This document shows positions 10,087-17,656 of a DNA stretch of 44,091 bases, one piece after another. The stretch lies in the NCBI GenBank assembly GCA_945877365.1, contig CAMCRV010000020.1:1-44091 (forward strand), written 5' to 3'. This DNA comes from an uncultured Clostridia bacterium. GTDB taxonomy: Bacteria > Bacillota > Clostridia > Oscillospirales > Oscillospiraceae. Under the pieces are notes generated by a model. The model ran no database searches. It saw only the letters and a program-made list of their open reading frames with translations, and was not told the origin of the DNA. Within the stretch, counting starts at the first letter, position 1; the number at the start of each line of letters is the position of its first letter. The translations under genes and the position numbers were made by a program.

Positions 10087-10183
10087 TGAAAAGAGCACTG
10101 CCGATAAGCGGTCAGCTCTTGTGAGTGATTTCTAAAATGTCATAGAAACCGTCACTTGGTCGAGTGGCGGTTTCTGCTTTTTT
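10087..10183 (+). ncRNA. Candidate small RNA, resembling a type I antitoxin RNA
   Basis: This transcript unit of about 97 nt has its own promoter and terminator. Hairpin 1 (10091-10120) pairs AAGAGC...GCTCTT with an inner CTGCCG/CGGTCAG stem. Hairpin 2 (10144-10175) pairs AGAAACCGTCACT with AGTGGCGGTTTCT around TGGTCG and runs into a T-rich tract, making a terminator. From memory it resembles RNAs found opposite small holin-like toxin genes (TxpA/RatA-type) in Firmicutes. On the opposite strand an open frame ending NRHSTK and a stop can be read, but no toxin start or hydrophobic segment remains; a family A repeat sits where it would be. Function is inferred. Confidence 0.6.
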
Positions 10184-10220
10184 CTGGTTCTCTGTCAATT
10201 ATTGGGATAAGGAGTATTTA

Positions 10221-10344
10221 GTTGACAGTTGAAAGTGGACAGTTGACAGTTAAGGTATCCCCTTCGGGGATGAAAATAAACTTTTTTCTAAATCGTCCCG
10301 AAGGGACACAATAACTGTCAACTATCAACTGTACACTGTCAACT
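10221..10344. repeat. Family A element, copy A2
   Basis: The ends are GTTGACAGTTGA-type units and their inverted copies. Inside are the two hairpins ATCCCCTTCGGGGAT and GTCCCGAAGGGAC separated by an AT-rich core. It lies between the small RNA and the kinase promoter. Confidence 0.85.
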
Positions 10345-10361
10345 CAGCTAAAGTTCTCTTT

Positions 10362-10395
10362 CCCCAGCCCCCGTGGGGGTTGGGCTTTTCTTTTG
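10362..10395 (+). terminator. Terminator-like hairpin upstream of the kinase gene
   Basis: CCCAGCCCCC pairs with GGGGGTTGGG around a two-base loop and is followed by CTTTTCTTTT. It would block read-through from the left, making the kinase operon depend on its own promoter. Confidence 0.65.
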
Positions 10396-10441
10396 CCCCT
10401 CTTGCAAAAATCTGTTCATTTGTAAACTTTTTTTGCTTTAG

Positions 10442-10469
10442 TTGAAATAGCCGGGACTTATGCTATAAT
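10442..10469 (+). promoter_or_regulatory. Promoter of the histidine kinase-htrA operon
   Basis: TTGAAA (10442-10447), a 16-bp spacer and TATAAT (10464-10469), with an extended -10 TGC, form a strong sigma-A-like promoter. Confidence 0.8.
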
Positions 10470-10545
10470 AAAAGCACAACTTTCCAACACTTTTATCCAT
10501 GCCGCCTGCGGCTGCGCCTGCAGGCCATAATTGGGGGAACACGCC

Positions 10546-11967
10546 ATGAAAACCTCCTATGGGCGGAATTTTTCCACCATTGCTTCCATACTTCTGCTGT
10601 CGCTGGTGGTGCTGGGGGCCTCCTTCCAGATTCTGGTGAAGGAGTACCTCACAAATGTCACCGTCACAGATCTGCAGAAAAACGCTAAGGTTGTTGCAAA
10701 TCTGGCAGCGGCCTACTCCGTGGACGGCTCCCTGTCCAGCCGGGAATTCCTGCTGAATCTGGACATTGCCTCCCAGATCTCCGACGCCGATGCCGTAATC
10801 TGCGACGACTCCGGCCGGGTGGTGCTGTGCTCCGATGCCCTGCTGGGCTGTGAGCATCAGGGCTTGCAGCTGAACCGGGAATATATGCAGAAGGTGATCC
10901 AGTCCGGGGGCGAAACCACCACCGGAATCGTCCGGGGGCTTTACAGGGATCAGCGGTATGTGGTGTCCATGCCCATCTCCGGCAAATCCGGCACCCATGG
11001 CATTGTCATCGTCTCCCTTCCCACGGCGGACACCAACGCCATCCTCAACATGATCTCCAATATCTTCCTCACCGCCGCGGTGTTTGTGGTGCTGATCTCG
11101 GTGATTGCGGTTTCCATCTTCACCAAACGGGAGACCCGTCCTCTGCAGGAGATGGCAAAGGCCGCCAACGCCTTCGGTCACGGGGATCTGGAGGCCCGGG
11201 TCAAAATGGAGGAGTCCTACAGCGAGGAGATTGAGGAGCTGGCTGTGGCCTTCAACAATATGGCCTCCTCCCTGCAAAAAAGCGAGTATCAGCGGCAGGA
11301 ATTTGTGGCCAATGTGTCCCATGAGCTGAAAACCCCCATGACCACCATCTCCGGCTATGTGGACGGCATTCTGGACGGAACCATTCCCGCCGATCGCCAC
11401 CGGCATTATCTGCAAATTGTCTCCGACGAGACAAAGCGGCTGAGCCGGCTGGTGCGCAGTATGCTGGATATTTCCCAGCTGCAGAGTCAGGAGGGCATCC
11501 CGGAGGAGAAGAAGATGCACTTCGACCTAAGTGAATGCGCCGGCTCCGTCCTCATCACCTTTGAAAAGAAAATCAACGACAAGCATCTGGATGTAAATGT
11601 GGAAATGCCGGAGCACCCGGTATTCACCATCGCCAACCGGGACTACATCACCCAGGTGATCTACAACCTGCTGGACAATGCCGTGAAGTTCTGCCCCGAG
11701 GGCAAACAGCTGGGGCTGAAAATCCAGGAGGGCAGCAGCAAGGTCTATGTCTCCGTGTCCAACGAGGGCGACACCATCCCCCCGGAGGAGCTGCCCCTGG
11801 TCTTTGACCGGTTCCACAAGCTGGACAAATCCCGGAGTCAGAACCGGGACGGCTGGGGTCTGGGTCTGTATATTGTGAAAACCATCATCTGCAGCCACGG
11901 CGAAAACATCCGGGTCACCAGCCGGGACGGCAAGACGGAGTTTACCTTTACCCTGCCTCTGGGCTAG
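10546..11967 (+). CDS. Sensor histidine kinase with HAMP domain
   Basis: The 473-aa membrane kinase has TM1 at about residues 10-32, an extracytoplasmic sensor region (about 33-165), TM2 (about 168-192), a HAMP domain (about 193-245), a HisKA dimerisation domain with phosphoacceptor H259 (NVSHELKTP), and a HATPase_c domain with N-box (YNLLDNAVKFC) and G-box (DGWGLGLYIVK). It senses an external or membrane signal and should phosphorylate the response regulator at 9362-10048. The ATG at 10546 follows a GGGGGAA site; a TTG 15 nt upstream is disfavoured. It is co-oriented with htrA 33 nt downstream, which resembles CssS-HtrA style envelope stress modules, although family membership cannot be proven here. 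Confidence 0.94.
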   Translation: MKTSYGRNFSTIASILLLSLVVLGASFQILVKEYLTNVTVTDLQKNAKVVANLAAAYSVDGSLSSREFLLNLDIASQISDADAVICDDSGRVVLCSDALLGCEHQGLQLNREYMQKVIQSGGETTTGIVRGLYRDQRYVVSMPISGKSGTHGIVIVSLPTADTNAILNMISNIFLTAAVFVVLISVIAVSIFTKRETRPLQEMAKAANAFGHGDLEARVKMEESYSEEIEELAVAFNNMASSLQKSEYQRQEFVANVSHELKTPMTTISGYVDGILDGTIPADRHRHYLQIVSDETKRLSRLVRSMLDISQLQSQEGIPEEKKMHFDLSECAGSVLITFEKKINDKHLDVNVEMPEHPVFTIANRDYITQVIYNLLDNAVKFCPEGKQLGLKIQEGSSKVYVSVSNEGDTIPPEELPLVFDRFHKLDKSRSQNRDGWGLGLYIVKTIICSHGENIRVTSRDGKTEFTFTLPLG

Positions 11968-12000
11968 GGCGTATCATCTTTTTCCTGCGAGGTAACCAAT

Positions 12001-13344
12001 ATGAACAATTCCAACGAAATGAATCCCGATTCCTGGGATAGCGGTGTCTACGGCACCGGCCCGGCGGAACCCCCAAAATGCCGCAACGGGCTGATCGCCC
12101 TGCTGCTGGTGATGATCATTTTCCTGTGCGGTCTGATCACCGTTCTGGGCATTCTCAATATCCGCCTGTTCTCCCAGCTGAAGCAGAACCAGTCCGAAAA
12201 GGAGTTGGCCATGTCCTTCTCCCAGCTCACCCCGGCAGAATCCACCGGGGCATCCGGGGAGGAAGCTGCTGATCCGGGGGCAGATACAGCGGTGGCCAAT
12301 GCTTCCGGGGAGGAAGCTCCTGATTTGAAGGTCAGTGCGGATGCGGCCATGGCTTCTGCGGAGGAAAGCACCCGCTCCGCTCTCACCATTCAGGACTCTC
12401 CTGCCTCTTCGGAGAATATCCGGCAGGAGGGAGGTCTGTCTCTTCAGGAGATATTCCAGAAAACCTATCCCTCCACCGTCAGCATCTCCTGCGTTCTGGT
12501 GGGCGGCAGCACCAACGGCGGCAGCGGCGTGGTGCTGACGGAGGACGGCTATCTGGTGACCAACGCCCATGTGGTGTCCGGAGCATCCACCATTGTCGTC
12601 CGGCTCAGCGACAACCGGGAATATGACGCCCAGCTGGTGGGCTTCGACGATGTGTCCGATCTGGCGGTTCTGAAGATTCAGGCCAGCGGCCTTTGCCCCG
12701 CCCAGTTCGGAGACTCCACCTCCCTGCGGGTGGGTGACAGCGTCTGCGCCATCGGAGATCCTCTGGGCATCGAATTCCGGGGCACCTTCACCGACGGCAT
12801 CATCTCCGCCATCAACCGGGATGTGGTGATGGACGGCCGGGTGATGAACCTGATCCAGACCAACGCCGCCCTGAACTCCGGCTCCTCCGGCGGCCCCCTG
12901 ATCAACTGCTACGGTCAGGTGGTGGGCATCAATGTGATGAAGATCGGCACCTTCACCAATGCCGCCGGCGTGGAGGGCATCGGCTTCGCCATCCCCAGCG
13001 CCACGGTGAAGGAAGTGGTGGAGCAGCTGCTGAGTCAGGGCTATGTCTCCGGACGACCCACTCTGGGCATTCACGGCGAGCTGCTGTCCTCCTTCTATCA
13101 GCACTACTACCAGCTTCCGGCAGGGCTGTATGTCAACTCTGTGGATGACGGCTCTCCCGCAGACCGCGCCGGCATCGGCCCCGGGGACATTCTGCTGTAT
13201 GTGGATGAAAATCCCATCACCACCATGGACTCTCTGATCAATGTTCTTTCCGGCCATCACATCGGTGACAGCGTCAGCACCATCATCTACCGGGGCGGCC
13301 AGCAATACAATATTTCCATGATTTTGGCAGAAAGTAAGGGATAA
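12001..13344 (+). CDS. htrA: Membrane-anchored HtrA/DegP-like serine protease with PDZ domain
   Basis: The 447-aa protein has a short cytoplasmic N-terminus, one membrane helix (about residues 30-55), a low-complexity linker (70-140), a trypsin-like domain and a C-terminal PDZ domain (about 345-440). The catalytic triad is H190 (TNAHVVSG), D220 (DDVSDLAVLKI) and S296 (NSGSSGGPL). Such proteases degrade or refold misfolded proteins outside the membrane. The linker contains a near-direct repeat of ASGEEA. GCGAGG precedes the ATG. It lies between the kinase gene and a thioesterase gene only 5 nt downstream, so the three are probably one operon controlled by the two-component system (inference). 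Confidence 0.95.
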   Translation: MNNSNEMNPDSWDSGVYGTGPAEPPKCRNGLIALLLVMIIFLCGLITVLGILNIRLFSQLKQNQSEKELAMSFSQLTPAESTGASGEEAADPGADTAVANASGEEAPDLKVSADAAMASAEESTRSALTIQDSPASSENIRQEGGLSLQEIFQKTYPSTVSISCVLVGGSTNGGSGVVLTEDGYLVTNAHVVSGASTIVVRLSDNREYDAQLVGFDDVSDLAVLKIQASGLCPAQFGDSTSLRVGDSVCAIGDPLGIEFRGTFTDGIISAINRDVVMDGRVMNLIQTNAALNSGSSGGPLINCYGQVVGINVMKIGTFTNAAGVEGIGFAIPSATVKEVVEQLLSQGYVSGRPTLGIHGELLSSFYQHYYQLPAGLYVNSVDDGSPADRAGIGPGDILLYVDENPITTMDSLINVLSGHHIGDSVSTIIYRGGQQYNISMILAESKG

Positions 13345-13349
13345 TAGCA

Positions 13350-14084
13350 ATGGAACCTCTGTATACCCAGAATTTTGAAATCACCGATCACTATGTGGAC
13401 TGCTTCGGGCGGATGACCCCGTCCAGCATTCTGCTGATGATTCAGGAGGTGGCAGGCAAGCACTGTACAGCTCTGTCCGTGGACTACGACACCCTGGCAA
13501 AGCGGAGAATGTTCTGGGCCGTCACCCGGCACCGGGTGCAGGTCAGCAGAATGCCCCGCCTGGGGGAGACCATCCGGGTGGAGACCTGGCCCATGCCCAC
13601 CACCAGGGTTGCCTACCCCCGGAGCGTGGTGGCCTATGATGCCGCCGGAAACGAGTGCTTCCGGGCCATCAGCCTGTGGGTGCTGATGAATCTGGACACC
13701 CGGAGCATGATCCTGCCGGGCAAGAGCGGCATCAGCGTGGTTGGCAGCCTCCGGGGACTGGAGCTGCCCAGCCCCGGCTCTCTGGCGCTGATGGATCACA
13801 CCCAGACCCGGCAGCGGCAGGTGTGCTTCACCGATCTGGACCGCAACGGCCACATGAACAACACCCGGTATCTGAACTGGGTCAGCGACCTGCTGCCCAG
13901 CGCCTTCCACCAAAGCCATGAGGTGAAGGAATTCACGATTTGCTATCACGCCGAGGCTCGGGAAGGACAGCTTCTGGATCTTTCCTGGGACTTTCCTCAG
14001 GAGGACTGTCTTCAGGTGGATGCCCGGCGCACAGACACCGCCCAAGGTGAGCGTGTCTTTTCCGCCCGGCTGCTGTACCGCTGA
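13350..14084 (+). CDS. Acyl-ACP thioesterase (FatA-like, hotdog fold)
   Basis: The 244-aa protein matches the bacterial acyl-ACP thioesterase family, two hotdog repeats that hydrolyse acyl-ACP to free fatty acid and ACP. The first repeat begins YTQNFEITDHYVDCFGRM; the second carries the diagnostic active-site region DLDRNGHMNNTRYLNW (about residues 165-180), with the usual Asp/Asn/His set. It starts 5 nt after htrA with only a weak AAGGGAT site, so translational coupling is likely. A strong bidirectional terminator follows at 14158-14189. Its link to envelope stress is positional only. Confidence 0.92.
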   Translation: MEPLYTQNFEITDHYVDCFGRMTPSSILLMIQEVAGKHCTALSVDYDTLAKRRMFWAVTRHRVQVSRMPRLGETIRVETWPMPTTRVAYPRSVVAYDAAGNECFRAISLWVLMNLDTRSMILPGKSGISVVGSLRGLELPSPGSLALMDHTQTRQRQVCFTDLDRNGHMNNTRYLNWVSDLLPSAFHQSHEVKEFTICYHAEAREGQLLDLSWDFPQEDCLQVDARRTDTAQGERVFSARLLYR

Positions 14085-14085
14085 G

Positions 14086-14238
14086 TTATCCACATTATGT
14101 CAACTTTTGAAATCTCCAAGGTTCGGTATAAATCTGTGGAGATCTTTTGATACCTCCAAAAAATCCCTGAATATTTCAGGGATTTTTTCGTTTCCTGCTG
14201 TGGAGAAAGCTGTGGATAATGTGGATAAGTGTGGATAC
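14086..14238. other. Cluster of four DnaA-box-like sites
   Basis: TTATCCACA lies at 14086-14094, TGTGGATAA at 14211-14219 and 14220-14228, and TGTGGATAC at 14230-14238. Two are perfect consensus boxes in direct contact. A terminator hairpin lies between the first site and the others. It could be part of a multipartite origin, a DnaA-titration site, or a DnaA-controlled region. Confidence 0.7.
14158..14189 (+). terminator. Terminator of the kinase-htrA-thioesterase operon
   Basis: AAAAATCCCTGA pairs with TTCAGGGATTTTT around a short AT loop and ends in a T-run. The symmetry allows function on both strands. Confidence 0.85.
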
Positions 14239-14288
14239 AGACAGTTTTGTATCGTTTTCGGGAATTGTTATGTAAAGCGGTATTTCGC

Positions 14289-14564
14289 TGAGTTAGGAAT
14301 TAGGAGTGAGGAGTTAGGAGTGAAAGGCTTTTGTCATTCTGAACGGTACAAATTGTTATTTGTGGGGATGCCCAAAGCCTCCCCTGTGTAAGGGGAGGTG
14401 GCAAAAATCTATTGATTTTTGCCGGAGGGGTTGTCAATCCCCCAGTCAGCTTCGCTGACAGCCCCCTTTACACAAGGGGGCCTTTGACCCCGCCAAATTC
14501 CAATTTATCTCATCCCTGAAAGGGATACCATAACTCCTAACTCCTAATTCCTAACTCCTAACTC
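14289..14564. repeat. Family A variant element with nested family B copy
   Basis: The left end is built from GTTAGGAATTAGGAGTGAGG-like units and the right end from their inverted copies (TAACTCCTAACTCCTAATTC). A hairpin ATCCCTGAAAGGGAT lies near the right end. A full family B element (14349-14506) occupies the interior, which shows that B inserted into an older A-type element. No gene is present between 14085 and 14631. Confidence 0.8.
14349..14506. repeat. Family B MITE-like element, copy B2 (short form)
   Basis: It matches B1 almost exactly from GGGGATGCCCAAAGCC through CCCCCTTTACACAAGGGGG and ends in CGCCAAATTCCAATTT. It lies inside the family A variant at 14289-14564. Confidence 0.85.
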
Positions 14565-14590
14565 AGATAAATACTGCTTTTGCGAATCAA

Positions 14591-14626
14591 CAAAAAAGCA
14601 ACCGCCCACTGAGCGGTTGCTTTTTG
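14591..14626 (-). terminator. Terminator of guaB
   Basis: On the minus strand AAAAGCAACCGC pairs with GCGGTTGCTTTT and ends in a T-run, just beyond the guaB stop. Confidence 0.88.
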
Positions 14627-14631
14627 TCATA

Positions 14632-16137
14632 TTACTTTGTCGGCGTTGCGCTTCTCAGGGTGACATCGTGGTAGCCGCCCTCCACAATGGAGACGGAGGA
14701 CACCAGCGTCAGTTTGGCTTCCCGCTGCAGGTCGGGGATGGTGGTGACGCCGCAGTTGCACATGGTGGACTTCACCTTGTACAGAGAGGCCTCCACATTG
14801 TCATGCAGGGGACCGGCGTAGGTGACATAGGAATCCACGCCCTCCTCAAAGCTGAGCTTGGAGGAGCCGCCCAGATCGTAGCGCTGCCAGTTCCGGGCAC
14901 GGTTGGAGCCTTCGCCCCAGTACTCCTTCATATAGGCGCCGTTGACCATCACCTTGTTGGTGGGGCTTTCGTCGAACCGGGCGAAGTAACGACCCAGCAT
15001 CAGGAAGTCTGCTCCCATGGCCAGAGCCAGGGTCATGTGGTAATCGTGGACAATGCCGCCGTCGGAGCAGATGGGGATATAGATGCCGGTCTCCCGGAAG
15101 TACTGATCCCGAGCCTCAGCCACCTCGATGACGGCCGTGGCCTGACCCCGGCCGATGCCCTTGGTCTCCCGGGTGATGCAGATGGAGCCGCCGCCGATGC
15201 CGATCTTGATAAAGTCCGCTCCGGCCTCGGCCAGGAAGCGGAAGCCGTCCCGATCCACCACATTACCGGCGCCGATCTTTACGCTGTCGCCGTAGTGCTC
15301 CCGAACCCACTGGATTGTGTTCTTCTGCCAGCAGGTATAGCCCTCGGAGGAGTCGATGACCAGCACATCCACGCCGGCCTCCAGCAGAGCAGGCACACGC
15401 TGGGCGTAGTCCCGGGTGTTGATGCCGGCGCCCACCAGATACCGCTTTTCCTTGTCCAGCAGCTCCAGGGGATTCTCCTTGTGGGAGGAGTAGTCCTTGC
15501 GGAAGACGAAGTACATCAGGTGGTCATTTTCGTCCACAATGGGCAGGCTGTTGAGCTTGTGCTCCCAGATGATGTCGTTGGCCTCCTTCAGGGTGGTGGA
15601 GGCAGGGGCGGTGATCAGCTTGTCCCGGGGGGTCATGAAGTCGGCCACCTTGTCGGTGGTCTCCATCCGGGAGACCCGGTAGTCCCGGCTGGTGACGATG
15701 CCCAGCAGCTTACCGTTGGCGGTGCCGTCCTCGGTGATGGCCACGGTGGAGAAGCCGTTCTGCTTCTTCAGAGCCAGCACATCGGCCAGGGTATTGTCGG
15801 GGGTCAGGTTGGAGGCGGAGGTGACGAAGCCGGCCTTATAGCCCTTGACCTTGGCCACCATATTTGCCTGATCCTCAATGCTCTGAGAGCCGTAGATGAA
15901 GCTGATGCCGCCCTCCTTGGCAAGGGCGATTGCCAGCGTATCGTTGGACACGGACTGCATGACCGCGGAGGTCAGGGGAATGTTCAGGGAAATGGGGCAC
16001 TCCTCCACACCCTTGCGGTACTTCACCAGCGGGGTTTTCAGGCTGACACGGTTGGGGATGCAGTCCTCAGAGGTGTAGCCGGGAACCAGCAGGTACTCGC
16101 TGAAGGTATGGCTGGGTTCGGGATAATAATAGGCCAT
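14632..16137 (-). CDS. guaB: IMP dehydrogenase
   Basis: The 501-aa protein oxidises IMP to XMP with NAD+ (EC 1.1.1.205), the committed step of guanine nucleotide synthesis. It has the (beta/alpha)8 barrel, a CBS pair inserted at about residues 105-225 (a regulatory nucleotide-binding module), the catalytic Cys loop [18 protein letters not shown] with C320, and the IMP-binding region [27 protein letters not shown]. The loop differs from the commonest GPGSICTTR form, but the Cys and flanking Ser are kept; a related branch of the family has this form. The ATG has CAGGAGG upstream. It has its own terminator. Its place beside dnaA is unusual. Confidence 0.95.
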   Translation of the reverse strand: MAYYYPEPSHTFSEYLLVPGYTSEDCIPNRVSLKTPLVKYRKGVEECPISLNIPLTSAVMQSVSNDTLAIALAKEGGISFIYGSQSIEDQANMVAKVKGYKAGFVTSASNLTPDNTLADVLALKKQNGFSTVAITEDGTANGKLLGIVTSRDYRVSRMETTDKVADFMTPRDKLITAPASTTLKEANDIIWEHKLNSLPIVDENDHLMYFVFRKDYSSHKENPLELLDKEKRYLVGAGINTRDYAQRVPALLEAGVDVLVIDSSEGYTCWQKNTIQWVREHYGDSVKIGAGNVVDRDGFRFLAEAGADFIKIGIGGGSICITRETKGIGRGQATAVIEVAEARDQYFRETGIYIPICSDGGIVHDYHMTLALAMGADFLMLGRYFARFDESPTNKVMVNGAYMKEYWGEGSNRARNWQRYDLGGSSKLSFEEGVDSYVTYAGPLHDNVEASLYKVKSTMCNCGVTTIPDLQREAKLTLVSSVSIVEGGYHDVTLRSATPTK

Positions 16138-16197
16138 TGGTAGTTCCTCCTGTAATTTTTTTTGAGATGTATCGTTATTTTTTTAATTTACTCTTGG

Positions 16198-16320
16198 AAA
16201 TTGACAATTGAAAATTGACAGTTGACAATTGTGGTATCCCCTTCGGGGATAGAATTAAAAATATTGAAATTGTCCCGAAGGGACTCCTTAATTGTCAATT
16301 GTCCATTGTCAATTGTCAAT
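16198..16320. repeat. Family A element, copy A3
   Basis: The ends are AAATTGACAATTGAAAATT units and inverted copies; the inner hairpins are ATCCCCTTCGGGGAT and GTCCCGAAGGGAC. It fills the gap between yitT and guaB. The yitT stop TAA abuts its right edge, and the guaB leader begins at its left edge. Confidence 0.9.
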
Positions 16321-17235
16321 TTAATGGATGTCTCCATGATCCAGCAGATCCACAACTGCCTTTCCTCTGGGGTTTAAGTCCCGGAAGTTGCCCATGACCT
16401 GACTGACGGGGTACACCACGCCGAAGGTTTTGGGGTAGTGGGCAATGATCTGATTCAGGGCGGAGACCTGCACCTTGTTCACCACGCAGATCAGCATATT
16501 CTTCTCCTCGCCGGAGTACATCCCCCGGGCGGGGATCAGGGTGGTGGTATGACCCAGATGGGCGATGATCTGACGGGAGATCTCCTGGGGGTACTCGGTG
16601 ATGATCTCAAAGCAGATGGCCTCCCGGCCGCTGCGCATGGCCCGCTCCACCACCGTGGAGGAGGTGAAGCAGTAGATGATGCACAGAATCACCGGCTCCA
16701 TCTTGAAGTTATATACGAAATAGCTGCCCACAGCCACGATGACATTGAGGACGAAAATCAGGCCGTAGACGCTCTGCTGGGGGTGCTTCACATGGATCAG
16801 GGCTGCCACAAAATCCGTTCCGCCGGAGTAAGCCCCGGCCTTGGACAGGATAGACATAATAAAGCCCATGATGATACCTGCTGCCAGAGGCCCCAGAATG
16901 GTGCTGGTGCCGTTGTCTGTGGAATAGGCGAAGGCAGAAAGATCCACATGGTCCAAAATCAGAAGTCCCAGAGAAAAGGTGACCACATACACCATGCTCC
17001 GCAGAGCAATGGGCTTGCTCACTTTGAAATACACCAGCACAGCCAGCGGAATATTGATGATCAGGCTGAGGTAGCCCACCCGAAAGCCGGTGATATGCTG
17101 CACCATGGTGCAGATACCGTTGAGACCCGAGGGGGCAAACTGGTTGGGAAACACAAACAGCTCATAGTTCACCGCACCCAGCAGTGCAGCTGCCGCAACG
17201 GTGAGATAGGTCAGAACTTTTCGCAAGGAACTCAT
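16321..17235 (-). CDS. YitT family membrane protein (DUF2179)
   Basis: The 304-aa protein has five or six hydrophobic segments in residues 8-185 (for example VGYLSLIINIPLAVLVYF and GPLAAGIIMGFIMSILSKAGAYSGGTDFVAALI), then a soluble C-terminal DUF2179 domain (about 200-295). This is the YitT/DUF161 family. Its biochemical function is not established; transport roles have been suggested. The ATG has AATTCC/AGGAA just upstream rather than a strong site, so the exact start has minor uncertainty. A strong promoter lies at 17302-17330. It precedes guaB on the same strand, but each has its own signals. Confidence 0.9.
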   Translation of the reverse strand: MSSLRKVLTYLTVAAAALLGAVNYELFVFPNQFAPSGLNGICTMVQHITGFRVGYLSLIINIPLAVLVYFKVSKPIALRSMVYVVTFSLGLLILDHVDLSAFAYSTDNGTSTILGPLAAGIIMGFIMSILSKAGAYSGGTDFVAALIHVKHPQQSVYGLIFVLNVIVAVGSYFVYNFKMEPVILCIIYCFTSSTVVERAMRSGREAICFEIITEYPQEISRQIIAHLGHTTTLIPARGMYSGEEKNMLICVVNKVQVSALNQIIAHYPKTFGVVYPVSQVMGNFRDLNPRGKAVVDLLDHGDIH

Positions 17236-17301
17236 AGGAATTCTCCCGAAGAAGAGAGTATTTTTCCCGGAAACTGCTTTTCCGGCATTGTATTAGGAAT
17301 C

Positions 17302-17330
17302 AGTATACCATAGCTTTTGCAAAGGGTCAA
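17302..17330 (-). promoter_or_regulatory. Promoter of the yitT-family gene
   Basis: On the minus strand TTGACC (17325-17330), a 17-bp spacer ending TGG, and TATACT (17302-17307) form a near-consensus promoter. Confidence 0.8.
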
Positions 17331-17360
17331 GACGGAAAATCATTTCGGCGCTGCCGAAAT

Positions 17361-17473
17361 GATAATTGATAATTGATAATTGATAATTGAAAATTTTTGA
17401 ATTTTGATTCCATCAAAGATCCGTCCCGAAGGGACACCTCAGCTGTCAACTGTCAACTGTCAATTGTCAATTT
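17361..17473. repeat. Family A element, copy A4, upstream of dnaA
   Basis: The left end is four GATAATTGATAATT units and the right end GTCAACTGTCAATTGTCAATT units; the hairpin GTCCCGAAGGGAC is present and the left hairpin is degraded. A separate GC hairpin (CCCACCTG/CAGGTGGG) follows at 17474-17495. No DnaA consensus box is seen in 17236-17656. Confidence 0.85.
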
Positions 17474-17546
17474 CCCACCTGCTCTGGCAGGTGGGAAAAA
17501 AATCGGTTTTTCCACAGATTTGTAATTTATAACCAACAAAAATCAC

Positions 17547-17575
17547 TTGTATTTTTTAGTAAATTGTGATAAAAT
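17547..17575 (+). promoter_or_regulatory. Promoter of dnaA
   Basis: TTGTAT (17547-17552), a 17-bp spacer and TAAAAT (17570-17575), with extended -10 TGA, give a strong promoter about 80 nt upstream of dnaA. Confidence 0.8.
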
Positions 17576-17656
17576 TTAGGTTGAGAGTATAGGCTCAAAA
17601 AAGGGTTTTTCTTTTTTGAACAGCCAAGCAGAACCAGTAGAAAGGAGACACGGTGA

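Noticed and set aside
16198-16320. TTGACA hexamers in family A ends as outward promoters
   Set aside because: The hexamers face into the element from both ends and no consistent -10 box follows at 16-18 bp, so a general promoter role is not supported.
17474-17495. GC hairpin upstream of dnaA as a terminator
   Set aside because: On the plus strand it is followed by an A-run, and on the minus strand the T-run precedes the stem, so neither direction has the usual stem-then-T layout.
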